Below are positions 49,856-57,996 of a DNA stretch of 64,000 nucleotides, piece after piece (positions within the stretch are counted from its first letter, which is position 1; every line of letters starts with the position of its first letter). Below the pieces are notes generated by a model. That model was not told the DNA's origin. It did not search any database and worked only from the letters and a program-made list of their open reading frames with translations. The translations under genes and the position numbers were made by a program. Origin of the DNA: Flavobacterium sp. CYK-55. Lineage in GTDB: Bacteria; Bacteroidota; Bacteroidia; Flavobacteriales; Flavobacteriaceae. The stretch is taken from contig NZ_JAHCDK010000003.1 of assembly GCF_018413465.1 (NCBI RefSeq), positions 310,001-374,000 on the forward strand. Reading direction: 5' to 3'.

Positions 49856-50962
49856 ATGAAAAAGCTTCCAGTATTCACGCTCGGTGTTGAAGAAGAATAC
49901 CAAATTATTGACCCGGAAACCCGCGATTTGCGCTCGCATTTATCTAAAATTGTCGATGGCGCTAAGGTTTTTTTGAACGAACAAGTCAAGGCCGAAATGC
50001 ATCAATCGGTGGTAGAAGTGGGCACCAATATTTGCAAAAACGTCAAAGAAGCCGACCGCGAAATTAGGTTTTTGCGCAGTAAAATTGTCGAACTCGCCGA
50101 GAAGCAAAATTTGGTGGTGGGCGGCGCCGGAACACATCCGTTTTCGCGCTGGCAAGATCAACCGATAACTGATGATCCGCGTTATCACAACATTGTCAAT
50201 GAATTGCAAGATGCTGCGCGCTCGAATTTGATTTTTGGGATGCATTGTCATGTGGGCATTGAAAACCGCGAAATCGGCTTACAACTTATGAACCAGGCGT
50301 GTTATTTTTTGCCGCATATTTTTGCTTTATCAACCAATTCACCTTTTTGGGAAGGCCGTCAAACCGGTTACAAATCATTTAGAACCAAGGTTTTTGATAA
50401 ATTTCCACGCACCGGATTGCCGGAATATTTTGATCATGTAGCCTCGTATGACAAATATCTTGAAACTTTGGTCAAGACCAATTGCATTGACAATCCGAAA
50501 AAGATTTGGTGGGATTTGCGCTTGCATCCGTTTTACGATACCATTGAGTTTAGAATTTGTGACATGAGTTTGACCGTTGAAGAAACCATGTGTATTGTAG
50601 CCATTATTCAAGCGGTGGTGGCCAAATTACACCGACTCACCCAACACAATATGAGTTACAATATTTATAGATTGGCGCTGATTAAAGAAAATAAATTCAG
50701 AGCAGCTCGTTACGGAATTGAAGGCCAAATGATTGATTTTGGATTACAAAAAGAAGTCGAAACCAAATTGCTCATTGGCGAATTGCTAGAATTTATTGAT
50801 GATGTGGTAGATGAATTGGGTAGCCGTGAACACATTAATTACGTACATCAAATCATGCAAAACGGAACCGGCGCCGATAAGCAATTGGCGGTTTTTGAAA
50901 AAACAGGCAGGTTGGGAGATGTAGTTGATTTTATTACTTCAGAATTTACTAAAGGTTTATAA
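49856..50962 (+). CDS. Carboxylate-amine ligase, YbdK/GCS2 family
   Basis: 368 residues, the usual length. Family motifs: FTLGVEEEYQIIDPETRDL at the start, EMHQSVVEVGTNICKN, GMHCHVGIE and DTIEFRICDMSLTVEET. Relatives of gamma-glutamylcysteine synthetase that join an amino acid gamma-carboxylate to an amine with ATP. The presence of this fold beside ATP-grasp enzymes suggests successive amide-bond formation on one small molecule. Confidence 0.88.
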   Translation: MKKLPVFTLGVEEEYQIIDPETRDLRSHLSKIVDGAKVFLNEQVKAEMHQSVVEVGTNICKNVKEADREIRFLRSKIVELAEKQNLVVGGAGTHPFSRWQDQPITDDPRYHNIVNELQDAARSNLIFGMHCHVGIENREIGLQLMNQACYFLPHIFALSTNSPFWEGRQTGYKSFRTKVFDKFPRTGLPEYFDHVASYDKYLETLVKTNCIDNPKKIWWDLRLHPFYDTIEFRICDMSLTVEETMCIVAIIQAVVAKLHRLTQHNMSYNIYRLALIKENKFRAARYGIEGQMIDFGLQKEVETKLLIGELLEFIDDVVDELGSREHINYVHQIMQNGTGADKQLAVFEKTGRLGDVVDFITSEFTKGL

Positions 50963-50973
50963 CGATTTAATCC

Positions 50974-50981
50974 TATATTTG
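50974..50981 (+). promoter_or_regulatory. TATATTTG -7 box upstream of the glutamine amidotransferase gene
   Basis: Matches TAnnTTTG, 33 bp before the start codon at 51014. No TTG is found at 19 bp. It may give the second half of the operon its own promoter. Confidence 0.5.
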
Positions 50982-51013
50982 CAGGGCAAATGTCTATCTA
51001 AATCCCCATCACA

Positions 51014-51844
51014 ATGAGCGGACAATTGATCAAAGTAGCCATACTCGATATGTATAACGGCGAGCCCAACCAAGGCATGCGCTGCATTATGGACATCATT
51101 GGCCGATTCAACCAAGTGTTGACTTTTAAGGTTTTTGACATTCGTCGAAAATCAGAACTTCCAAAACTCAAAGATTTTGACATCTTTATTTCAACCGGTG
51201 GTCCCGGAAATCCTCTAGTTGGTGACGGTATTTGGGATAAACATTACTACGCATTTTTAGACCAATTCGTACTCTGGAACCAAGAAAACGAAATCAAAAA
51301 ACATATGTTGCTTATTTGTCATTCGTTTCAGATGGCTTGTCAGCATTTTGGTTTGGCCGAAATTACCAAGCGCAACGGAACTTCATTTGGCGTTATGACC
51401 GTGCACAAAACCAAAGACGGAATGCGTGATTCGCTTTTAGAAGGTTTAGACGATCCGTTTTATGCGGTGGATTCTCGTGATTATCAAGTGGTTCAGCCGA
51501 ATTTGAATGTGTTTGAAGAGAAAGGCGCGAAAATTATTTCACTAGAAAAAATTCGCGATTACGTGCAATTTGAACGCGCGATTATGGCGGTTCGTTTTTC
51601 AGATTACATGGTCGGAACGCAGTTTCACCCGGAAGCTGATCCGTTGAGTTTTATTGCCAACCTCAAAAAAGCAGAAACCCGCGAGAAAATCATCAACATG
51701 AAAGGGCGTAAAAAATTCAGAAATATGCTCGAAGATTTGCTCGACGAAGAAAAAATCTACAAGACCAACGAGACTTTGATTCCTAATTTTCTCAGAACTG
51801 CCATCAACGATATTCTCAGAACTAAAAAAATGCTATCCAATTAG
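51014..51844 (+). CDS. Class I glutamine amidotransferase-like protein
   Basis: 276 residues. FISTGGPGNP is the oxyanion strand, LLICHSFQMACQHF carries the nucleophile Cys in place of the common GxCLGxQ, and TQFHPEADP carries the His-x-Glu pair. It would release ammonia from glutamine for a partner ligase, or act as a hydrolase of gamma-glutamyl bonds. Only 20 bp to the next ligase-like gene, its likely partner. Confidence 0.85.
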   Translation: MSGQLIKVAILDMYNGEPNQGMRCIMDIIGRFNQVLTFKVFDIRRKSELPKLKDFDIFISTGGPGNPLVGDGIWDKHYYAFLDQFVLWNQENEIKKHMLLICHSFQMACQHFGLAEITKRNGTSFGVMTVHKTKDGMRDSLLEGLDDPFYAVDSRDYQVVQPNLNVFEEKGAKIISLEKIRDYVQFERAIMAVRFSDYMVGTQFHPEADPLSFIANLKKAETREKIINMKGRKKFRNMLEDLLDEEKIYKTNETLIPNFLRTAINDILRTKKMLSN

Positions 51845-51864
51845 CAATCTAAATTCGGCTGAAG

Positions 51865-53055
51865 ATGATTGACCTATACCGCCAACTTTTTAACCAACAA
51901 TTCAGCGAACAAAAATATAAGGCTTTCCAACAAGATATTGCTGATGATTTTGATTATGTGCCTACTTTTAGAATGGCCGAATCACCTTTTTTTATTTCTG
52001 AAGAACTCAAGCAACAGCTTATTGAAGGCAGTGAGCAAGTCATTGAATTTATCACACAACCCAATTTTAAAGAACTAACTGATCAAGCTTTATTGCTCAA
52101 CACTCGGGTTCCGAATGAAGATGCACACACCACTTTTTTAGCGATTGATTTTGGCATTTGCGAAGAAGATGGTCAAGTAATTCCGAAACTTATTGAAGTG
52201 CAAGGTTTTCCGTCGTTGTTTAATTTTCAGCAGGTTTTGTATGGTAAATTCCAAAAACAGTATCCGTTTTTAGATGAATTTACACCATACATCACTGGCA
52301 TTTCTGAACCTGAATATGCGCACATTATAGAAGAAGCCATTTGCAATGGACACGCAAAAGAAAACGTGATTTTGCTTGAAATTGAACCCGAAAAACAAAA
52401 CACCAAAATTGATTTTTATTACTGCCGACGCGACCTCGGAATTCCAATCGTTTGTGTAACAGAGCTCATCAAAAAAGGGAATCAATTGTTTTATACCGAT
52501 GCCAGCGGCAGAGAAATATTGGTTAAACGCATATACAACCGCGTGATTTTTGACGAACTCGAACTCAGAAAAGATTTAAAACTCAACTTTAGTTTTAGCG
52601 ATGAACTCGATGTGGAATGGGCCGGGCATCCGAATTGGTTTTTCAGAATCAGCAAGTATATTTTGCCCATGCTCAAAGGCCCATATTTTATTGAAACTAC
52701 TTTACTGAGCGAACTAAAAGAAATTCCTTCAGATTTAGAAAACTATGTTTTAAAACCTTTGTTTTCATTCTCAGGCAGCGGTGTTGTTTTTCACGTAACG
52801 CGTCAAGACATCGAAAACGTTCAAGAGAAAGACTTATATATTCTTCAAAAAAAGGTCAACTATATTCCCATTCTACAAGCGCCCGACGGCAAAGTCAAAG
52901 TTGAAGTGCGCGTGCTGTGTGTTTGGCAAAAAGATGCCGTGGCTCCTACCCTTTTGTGCAATTTGGTAAGACTCAGTCGCGGAGAAATGATTGGCGTAAA
53001 GTTCAACAAAGACAAAGACTGGGTAGGCGGTTCATTGGGCTTATTTAAAAAGTAA
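51865..53055 (+). CDS. ATP-grasp-like protein 2, divergent
   Basis: 396 residues without a named family. The C-terminal third has ATP-grasp features: YVLKPLFSFSGSGVVFHV as a phosphate loop and KVEVRVLCVWQ as the metal-site strand. The first 250 residues have no motif I can place. The order resembles permuted ATP-grasp enzymes of the glutathionylspermidine-synthase type. A role as an amide ligase fed by the adjacent amidotransferase is inference. Confidence 0.65.
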   Translation: MIDLYRQLFNQQFSEQKYKAFQQDIADDFDYVPTFRMAESPFFISEELKQQLIEGSEQVIEFITQPNFKELTDQALLLNTRVPNEDAHTTFLAIDFGICEEDGQVIPKLIEVQGFPSLFNFQQVLYGKFQKQYPFLDEFTPYITGISEPEYAHIIEEAICNGHAKENVILLEIEPEKQNTKIDFYYCRRDLGIPIVCVTELIKKGNQLFYTDASGREILVKRIYNRVIFDELELRKDLKLNFSFSDELDVEWAGHPNWFFRISKYILPMLKGPYFIETTLLSELKEIPSDLENYVLKPLFSFSGSGVVFHVTRQDIENVQEKDLYILQKKVNYIPILQAPDGKVKVEVRVLCVWQKDAVAPTLLCNLVRLSRGEMIGVKFNKDKDWVGGSLGLFKK

Positions 53056-53057
53056 CC

Positions 53058-53384
53058 TCAGTGCGAAACGGCTTTGAGCCCGATGATGGAACCAATCAAA
53101 GTAAGCAAAAAAAACACACGCCAAAAAGTAGCCGGTTCTTTAAAAACAAAAATACCTACCAAGACAGTTCCGAGTGCACCAATACCGGTCCAAACCGCAT
53201 AGGCAGTACCGATGGGCAGAGTTTGTGTGGCCTTGACCAATAAAATCATACTAATGGTGAGCGATATTAAAAAGCCAACATACCAACCATACATCGCCCA
53301 TCCGACTGATTCTTTGGCTTTGCCCAAACAAGTGGCAAAAGCTACTTCAAACAAACCGGCGATAACGAGCAACAACCAATACAT
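53058..53384 (-). CDS. SMR-family transporter, SugE/Gdx-like
   Basis: 108 residues, four helices, membrane Glu in AGLFEVAFA. The TAYAVWTGIGALGT segment and the IIGLKAVSH end match SugE (guanidinium exporter) rather than EmrE. It overlaps the upstream ATP-grasp gene by one base, so it shares a transcript with it and may export a cationic or guanidino product. Substrate inferred from family only. Confidence 0.85.
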   Translation of the reverse strand: MYWLLLVIAGLFEVAFATCLGKAKESVGWAMYGWYVGFLISLTISMILLVKATQTLPIGTAYAVWTGIGALGTVLVGIFVFKEPATFWRVFFLLTLIGSIIGLKAVSH

Positions 53385-54601
53385 CAGTGCAAATCTTTAA
53401 CATCAGCTTGCGGAATTACCGAAGCAAAATCGCGAGTCAATCGCTCGGCATAATCATCGAGTAAGGCGCGCACTCGCTCGTGGCTTTTTGAGTTGACAAT
53501 CAATCCGGCGTGATAATCTAAAGGCACTTTAAAACAAACTTCAGCGTCATTAAACGAAGACAAATCCGGGTGTTGGAATTTAGAAAGCGTGAGCACAATG
53601 CCCGCATACTCTTTTTTGATTTTGGGCAATTTGTAATCAGTCGTTTTGACCAAGCTATTTTCGATGGCTGCCCATTCAACCCACAGATTGATGTTTGAAG
53701 CCGCGGCCACCATTTCGGCTATATGCGCTCCGCCTACTCTAGACGAAGTTTCTAAAAAGAAAAATCTTCCGGTTTCACGACACTTAATGTATTCTGAATG
53801 CGCCGCTCCGTGTTTCAAACCAAAGCCTTTGATGACTTGCGCATTGATTTCTTGGATGGCTTGAGCGTCGTCACTTCCATAAGGAATAACGGCACTTCTA
53901 AAAATACCGCCGCCTTGAGAAATTTCCATAGGTGTAGCTAAATATTGTGAACTGATGCTGAATAAAATCTCTCCATTGAGCACCAAACTATCACAGTGAT
54001 ATACATCGCCCGGACGGAATTGTTCGAGCAAATATTTAAAACGATTGTTGCCCAATTCATTGATGTGTATCCAAAGTGATTCTTTGTCATGTACTTTTAT
54101 GATGCCCGATGCTGAAGCCTCAGAACGTGGCTTGAGCACCCACGGGGCTGGCACTGCATCTGCAAATTGATTGATTTCGTGATCATTAAACAGTGAACAA
54201 AATTCTGGGTTAGAAATAGCGCAACTTTTAGCGCGCATACGCATGGCCAATTTATCGCGAAAATATCTACCGGTGGTTTGACCCATACCGTCAATTCGAA
54301 GATTTTCACGCAAATAAGTGGCTTTTTCTACATCAAAATCATCGAGCGCAACAATAGAATGAATTTCAGAATGACGCATCAAATTACTCACACCCAAAAG
54401 CAAATGTTCTAAATTCCAATCAGTGTCCTGCCCTTCCATAAAGAAAATCTCGTCAATGAAATCCATGGGCCAAGGCTTGTCACGCAACTTTTCTGAAGTA
54501 ACTAAATATACTTTATTGCCTAACTTTTTGAGCGAAATCAAAAAATCTGCGCCTTTAAAATAGTTTGATATACAAACAAATGTTTTGGGATTTTTGCTCA
54601 T
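53384..54601 (-). CDS. ATP-grasp amidoligase 3 (L-amino-acid ligase-like)
   Basis: 405 residues, three ATP-grasp subdomains: N-terminal (about 1-120), PAPWVLKPRSEASASGIIKV loop (about 150-175), and FFFLETSSRVGGAHIAEMV with the metal Glu (about 285-300). The pattern resembles BacD-type dipeptide ligases and carbamoyl-phosphate-synthase-like proteins. It could condense two amino acids. It is 3 bp from the aminopeptidase gene. Confidence 0.85.
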   Translation of the reverse strand: MSKNPKTFVCISNYFKGADFLISLKKLGNKVYLVTSEKLRDKPWPMDFIDEIFFMEGQDTDWNLEHLLLGVSNLMRHSEIHSIVALDDFDVEKATYLRENLRIDGMGQTTGRYFRDKLAMRMRAKSCAISNPEFCSLFNDHEINQFADAVPAPWVLKPRSEASASGIIKVHDKESLWIHINELGNNRFKYLLEQFRPGDVYHCDSLVLNGEILFSISSQYLATPMEISQGGGIFRSAVIPYGSDDAQAIQEINAQVIKGFGLKHGAAHSEYIKCRETGRFFFLETSSRVGGAHIAEMVAAASNINLWVEWAAIENSLVKTTDYKLPKIKKEYAGIVLTLSKFQHPDLSSFNDAEVCFKVPLDYHAGLIVNSKSHERVRALLDDYAERLTRDFASVIPQADVKDLH

Positions 54602-54604
54602 AAC

Positions 54605-56029
54605 TTAAAGATTTTCAATAAAATGAGTTAGTAAATAAGTGCCGTATGCAGAGGCGTGTTTGCTTTTTGCAAATTCATCGTCAATAAAAGCCACACCGGC
54701 AATATCCAAATGAGCCCAAGCGGTATGTTTGTCAGTAAAATACTCCAAAAACTTGGCGGCAGTAATGGCTCCGGCGTATGGTTTTCCGTGGTAGTTTTTC
54801 ACATCGGCAATATCGCTGTCAAGTTCCGACGCATAGGCATCCCACAACGGAAGCGGCCACATTCGCTCACCAATGGCATCACCGGAATACTGCAATTTTT
54901 GTTGCAATTCAGGATTATTCGTAAACAATCCGGCGCATTCATAGCCAAAAGTAGCCACGCAACTTCCGGTTAAAGTAGCCAAATCAACCACAATTTCAGG
55001 TTTGAAATTTTTAATCAAATACGATAAACCATCGGCTAGAATAAGTCTACCTTCGGCATCAGTATCAATCACTTCAATGGTTGCGCCTTGGTAACTGTTG
55101 ATGACATCGCTAGGATAAAAAGCATCTTTATCAACCGCATTTTCACAACACGGAACAATCGCCGTGACGCGCACCGGAAGTTTCAAATCGGCAATCAGAA
55201 CCATAGCGCCCAAAACAGCGGCAGCTCCGGCCATATCTGACTTCATATGCACCATTCCGGCCGTTTTAATATTCAATCCGCCCGTGTCAAAAGTAATTCC
55301 TTTGCCCACCAAACCGATGTGTCTGAGTTTATCGCCTGTGGGCTGATAATCCATCATGATGAATTGCGGTTCTTTGGCGCTTCCTTTACCCACCGATAAA
55401 AAAGCGTCTAAACCTTCAATTTTACAGGCGGCCGCATCGAGCACACGTGTAGAAAATCCGTGCGCAGCGCCCATATCTTGCGCCCATTGCGAGAGATAAG
55501 ACGGCGTTACTACATTTGATGGCAAATCGACTAATTGCATCACTTCTTTTTGAGCACGCCCAATTTTGACAGCGCGGGTAATGGTTTCAGTATGATCATT
55601 TTTAGATAAAATCGACAGCGAAAACTCTTTTTCTAAAAGCGGATGCACTTGCTTTTCTTTGAAGTGGCCTAAATGATAAGCGCCCAATGACAAGCCTGAA
55701 ATAACGGCTTCAACTTGTTGTAAAGTAAATATCTCCGGAATGTATAATGCGACATTTTTGCCAAAGCGCTCTTTTTCATTGGCTGCAATGCGTCTGAAAA
55801 TAGTTTTGAGCGATTGATAATCGATTTTTTTACCCAAACCAATAAACAAGTGCAGGCAATCGTATTTTTCGACCAAATAATGGGTGTCTTTTTTACCGTA
55901 AAAAACTTTGGACGGAATCGATACGCCGTGAAACTCAATCGGCACAACATTTTGAGGATTGGTTTCAAAAACCGGAATCAATACCAAACCCGAAAATGCT
56001 TCAAGGTTTTTAATTTCAATTGTTTTCAT
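54605..56029 (-). CDS. M17 leucyl aminopeptidase
   Basis: 474 residues. The metallopeptidase core is intact: VGKGITFDTGGLNIK, MKSDMAGAAAVLGA, and NTDAEGRL read here as DTDAEGRLILADGLSYL. Two-zinc cytoplasmic enzyme releasing N-terminal residues or splitting dipeptides. In this cluster it may recycle or trim the amidoligase product. It follows the esterase gene by 7 bp. Confidence 0.92.
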   Translation of the reverse strand: MKTIEIKNLEAFSGLVLIPVFETNPQNVVPIEFHGVSIPSKVFYGKKDTHYLVEKYDCLHLFIGLGKKIDYQSLKTIFRRIAANEKERFGKNVALYIPEIFTLQQVEAVISGLSLGAYHLGHFKEKQVHPLLEKEFSLSILSKNDHTETITRAVKIGRAQKEVMQLVDLPSNVVTPSYLSQWAQDMGAAHGFSTRVLDAAACKIEGLDAFLSVGKGSAKEPQFIMMDYQPTGDKLRHIGLVGKGITFDTGGLNIKTAGMVHMKSDMAGAAAVLGAMVLIADLKLPVRVTAIVPCCENAVDKDAFYPSDVINSYQGATIEVIDTDAEGRLILADGLSYLIKNFKPEIVVDLATLTGSCVATFGYECAGLFTNNPELQQKLQYSGDAIGERMWPLPLWDAYASELDSDIADVKNYHGKPYAGAITAAKFLEYFTDKHTAWAHLDIAGVAFIDDEFAKSKHASAYGTYLLTHFIENL

Positions 56030-56036
56030 CTAAACT

Positions 56037-57173
56037 TTAATCTTTAGTATTGAAAAACAACCATTCAATAGCCTTCGGGAATTCGTCGCTCCAATAAGTT
56101 TCATTGTGCTTCCCAAGCATATTGATGCTGAGTTGTATTTTCATTTTGTTGGTTGCTAATTCGTTTTTTAAGAGATTTTTTTTGAATCTTTTTACGTGGT
56201 CAATCATCGTGGCGCTTTCGTCACCGCCTGCGTAAAGATAAATTTTGGTTTCTCCGGGTTCTGAAAAATCCATTTGATTGAAATTCATTTTGGGAACCAC
56301 CCACAAAGACGGCGAAAAAACCATGAGCTTCCCGTAGACTTCGGGATACATCAAACCTGAAAAAATACTGACCAAACCGCCCATAGAACTGCCACCGATT
56401 CCGGTGTGTTCACGCTCTGGTTTGGTTCGGAATGCCTTATCTACAAAAGGTTTGAGTGTATCGGTAATAAATCGAATGTATTTTTTGCCCTGACCTGCGC
56501 CTAAAACGGTGTTGCCTACATTGTATTCTTTGATGCGGTCTTGATCGGCATGTTCGATGGCAATCACAATGATTTTCCCGATTTTATATTCAGACATGAC
56601 GGCGAGTTTTTTATCTATTTCCCAATTGCCGTATTGCGCTTTTTCATTGAATAAATTTTGGGCATCTTGCAGATACAAAACCGGATAACGCTCAGTAGTT
56701 TGGTCATAATCATGGGGTAGCAAAGCCCAGACACGACGCGTTTTATTGAGTTGCGGAATCTCAAATTCATCTGAAATCAAATGAACCTTGGGCAAGAAAT
56801 TCGATTTAAAAGGCAACCAGTTTTTACGCCATTTGTCCACGTGTTCTTTGCGCACTCCGGAATGTTCTTTGCAAGATCGATTCTCAGTTCTGTTGCCATA
56901 TTTGTCAATTTCAACTTCGCTCCAATCACCTTTGGTAAATTTGTACAACAACTCATCCGGGTACGCAAAATCTGCCGGGAATTTATAATGATATAATCCG
57001 CTGCCGATTTTTTCCATCTGAAAGTTCAAATCTTGTGTATGCCATTGATTAAAATTACCGGACAAATAAACCGGTCGGTCATCATCTTCATCAGTGGTGA
57101 GTAAAATATTCAACTGAGGCTCCTGCAAATCGTGGTCAGGTTCAAAAGTTTGCTCTTGGTTTTGGGGATTCAT
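56037..57173 (-). CDS. Esterase (PF00756-type) with N-terminal carbohydrate-binding-like domain
   Basis: 378 residues. Residues about 20-105 form an E-set/CBM48-like domain (VYLSGNFNQWHTQDLNF; YHYKFPADF). Residues about 130-378 form an alpha/beta-hydrolase of the esterase D/enterochelin-esterase type with GIGGSSMGGLVSIFSG. No signal peptide is apparent, so it is cytoplasmic. It is the first gene of the minus-strand half of the amidoligase cluster. Confidence 0.82.
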   Translation of the reverse strand: MNPQNQEQTFEPDHDLQEPQLNILLTTDEDDDRPVYLSGNFNQWHTQDLNFQMEKIGSGLYHYKFPADFAYPDELLYKFTKGDWSEVEIDKYGNRTENRSCKEHSGVRKEHVDKWRKNWLPFKSNFLPKVHLISDEFEIPQLNKTRRVWALLPHDYDQTTERYPVLYLQDAQNLFNEKAQYGNWEIDKKLAVMSEYKIGKIIVIAIEHADQDRIKEYNVGNTVLGAGQGKKYIRFITDTLKPFVDKAFRTKPEREHTGIGGSSMGGLVSIFSGLMYPEVYGKLMVFSPSLWVVPKMNFNQMDFSEPGETKIYLYAGGDESATMIDHVKRFKKNLLKNELATNKMKIQLSINMLGKHNETYWSDEFPKAIEWLFFNTKD

Positions 57174-57360
57174 ATCAAAAATTATTCGCGTAGTAAATAT
57201 AGTTTTTTAGCTTTTGAAAGCCAAGAAAAACCGATGCTTAACTTGAAGTTTTACGCATTTTTTAATGAGATGAAAATTTCTTTGAAAGATTTAGTTTTTT
57301 GGGCTTTTTGTGCCGCAGAATTGAGAATATTTTTTTTTGTCAATAATCATTGACTCCAAC

Positions 57361-57387
57361 AAAAAAAGCACCCTTAAAGGATGCTTT
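57361..57387 (-). terminator. Terminator of the thioredoxin-like gene
   Basis: On the minus strand AAAGCATCC pairs with GGGTGCTTT (one G-U) around a 5-nt loop, followed by more T. About 20 bp after the gene stop. Confidence 0.7.
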
Positions 57388-57407
57388 GATTTATATGATT
57401 GAATTGT

Positions 57408-57836
57408 TTAATGTTTAACGGACAGAAGCCTGTCGAGATATTGGTTGGGCGTTTCATTGTTATAAGCACCTACTTGGCCAATAACTTTTGCATTTTTGTT
57501 CAAGATAACCAGCAGCGGGAAGAAACCGTCTTTGTTGTATTTTTCAACCACCAAAAGGTTTTGTTCAAGTTGCTGCGGATCATCAGTTGGTTCAAAATCT
57601 TGTTTGACCAAAATGTAGTCATCTTTTGCAAAGTCTTTGAACTCTGGAGATTGCAAAACGTTTTTGTCTAATTTCTGACATCGTTCGCAGTTTTCATCCG
57701 TTGAGAAAAACAACAATACCTTTTTGTTGGTCATGGATGCTTCTCGAAAAGCCTGATTGAGGTTGTTGCTCCATTCTTGGGCGGAACAATGAATAGCTAT
57801 TGAGCATAAAACGGAAGTAAATACTGTGCTTTTCAT
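57408..57836 (-). CDS. Periplasmic thioredoxin-family protein
   Basis: 142 residues with a signal peptide (cleavage near HCSAQ) and a thioredoxin-7/DsbD-gamma-like domain. The active site is Cys50-Glu-Arg-Cys53; the cis-proline is in GFFPLLVI. Probably reduces or relays electrons to exported proteins. No DsbD-like partner is adjacent. Confidence 0.85.
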   Translation of the reverse strand: MKSTVFTSVLCSIAIHCSAQEWSNNLNQAFREASMTNKKVLLFFSTDENCERCQKLDKNVLQSPEFKDFAKDDYILVKQDFEPTDDPQQLEQNLLVVEKYNKDGFFPLLVILNKNAKVIGQVGAYNNETPNQYLDRLLSVKH

Positions 57837-57996
57837 ATCATTTGATTTTGGCTCTGTTGTAATTCCATTTAATTGGTCACTAAAAGTATTATTTATTTTT
57901 TAAACTTTTTAATTCTATACATATTTTATTTTGCCTATAAATGAGATATTTCAGATGAAATGTTTTGATTAATTTTGTGGCTTAAGAAAACAAGCT

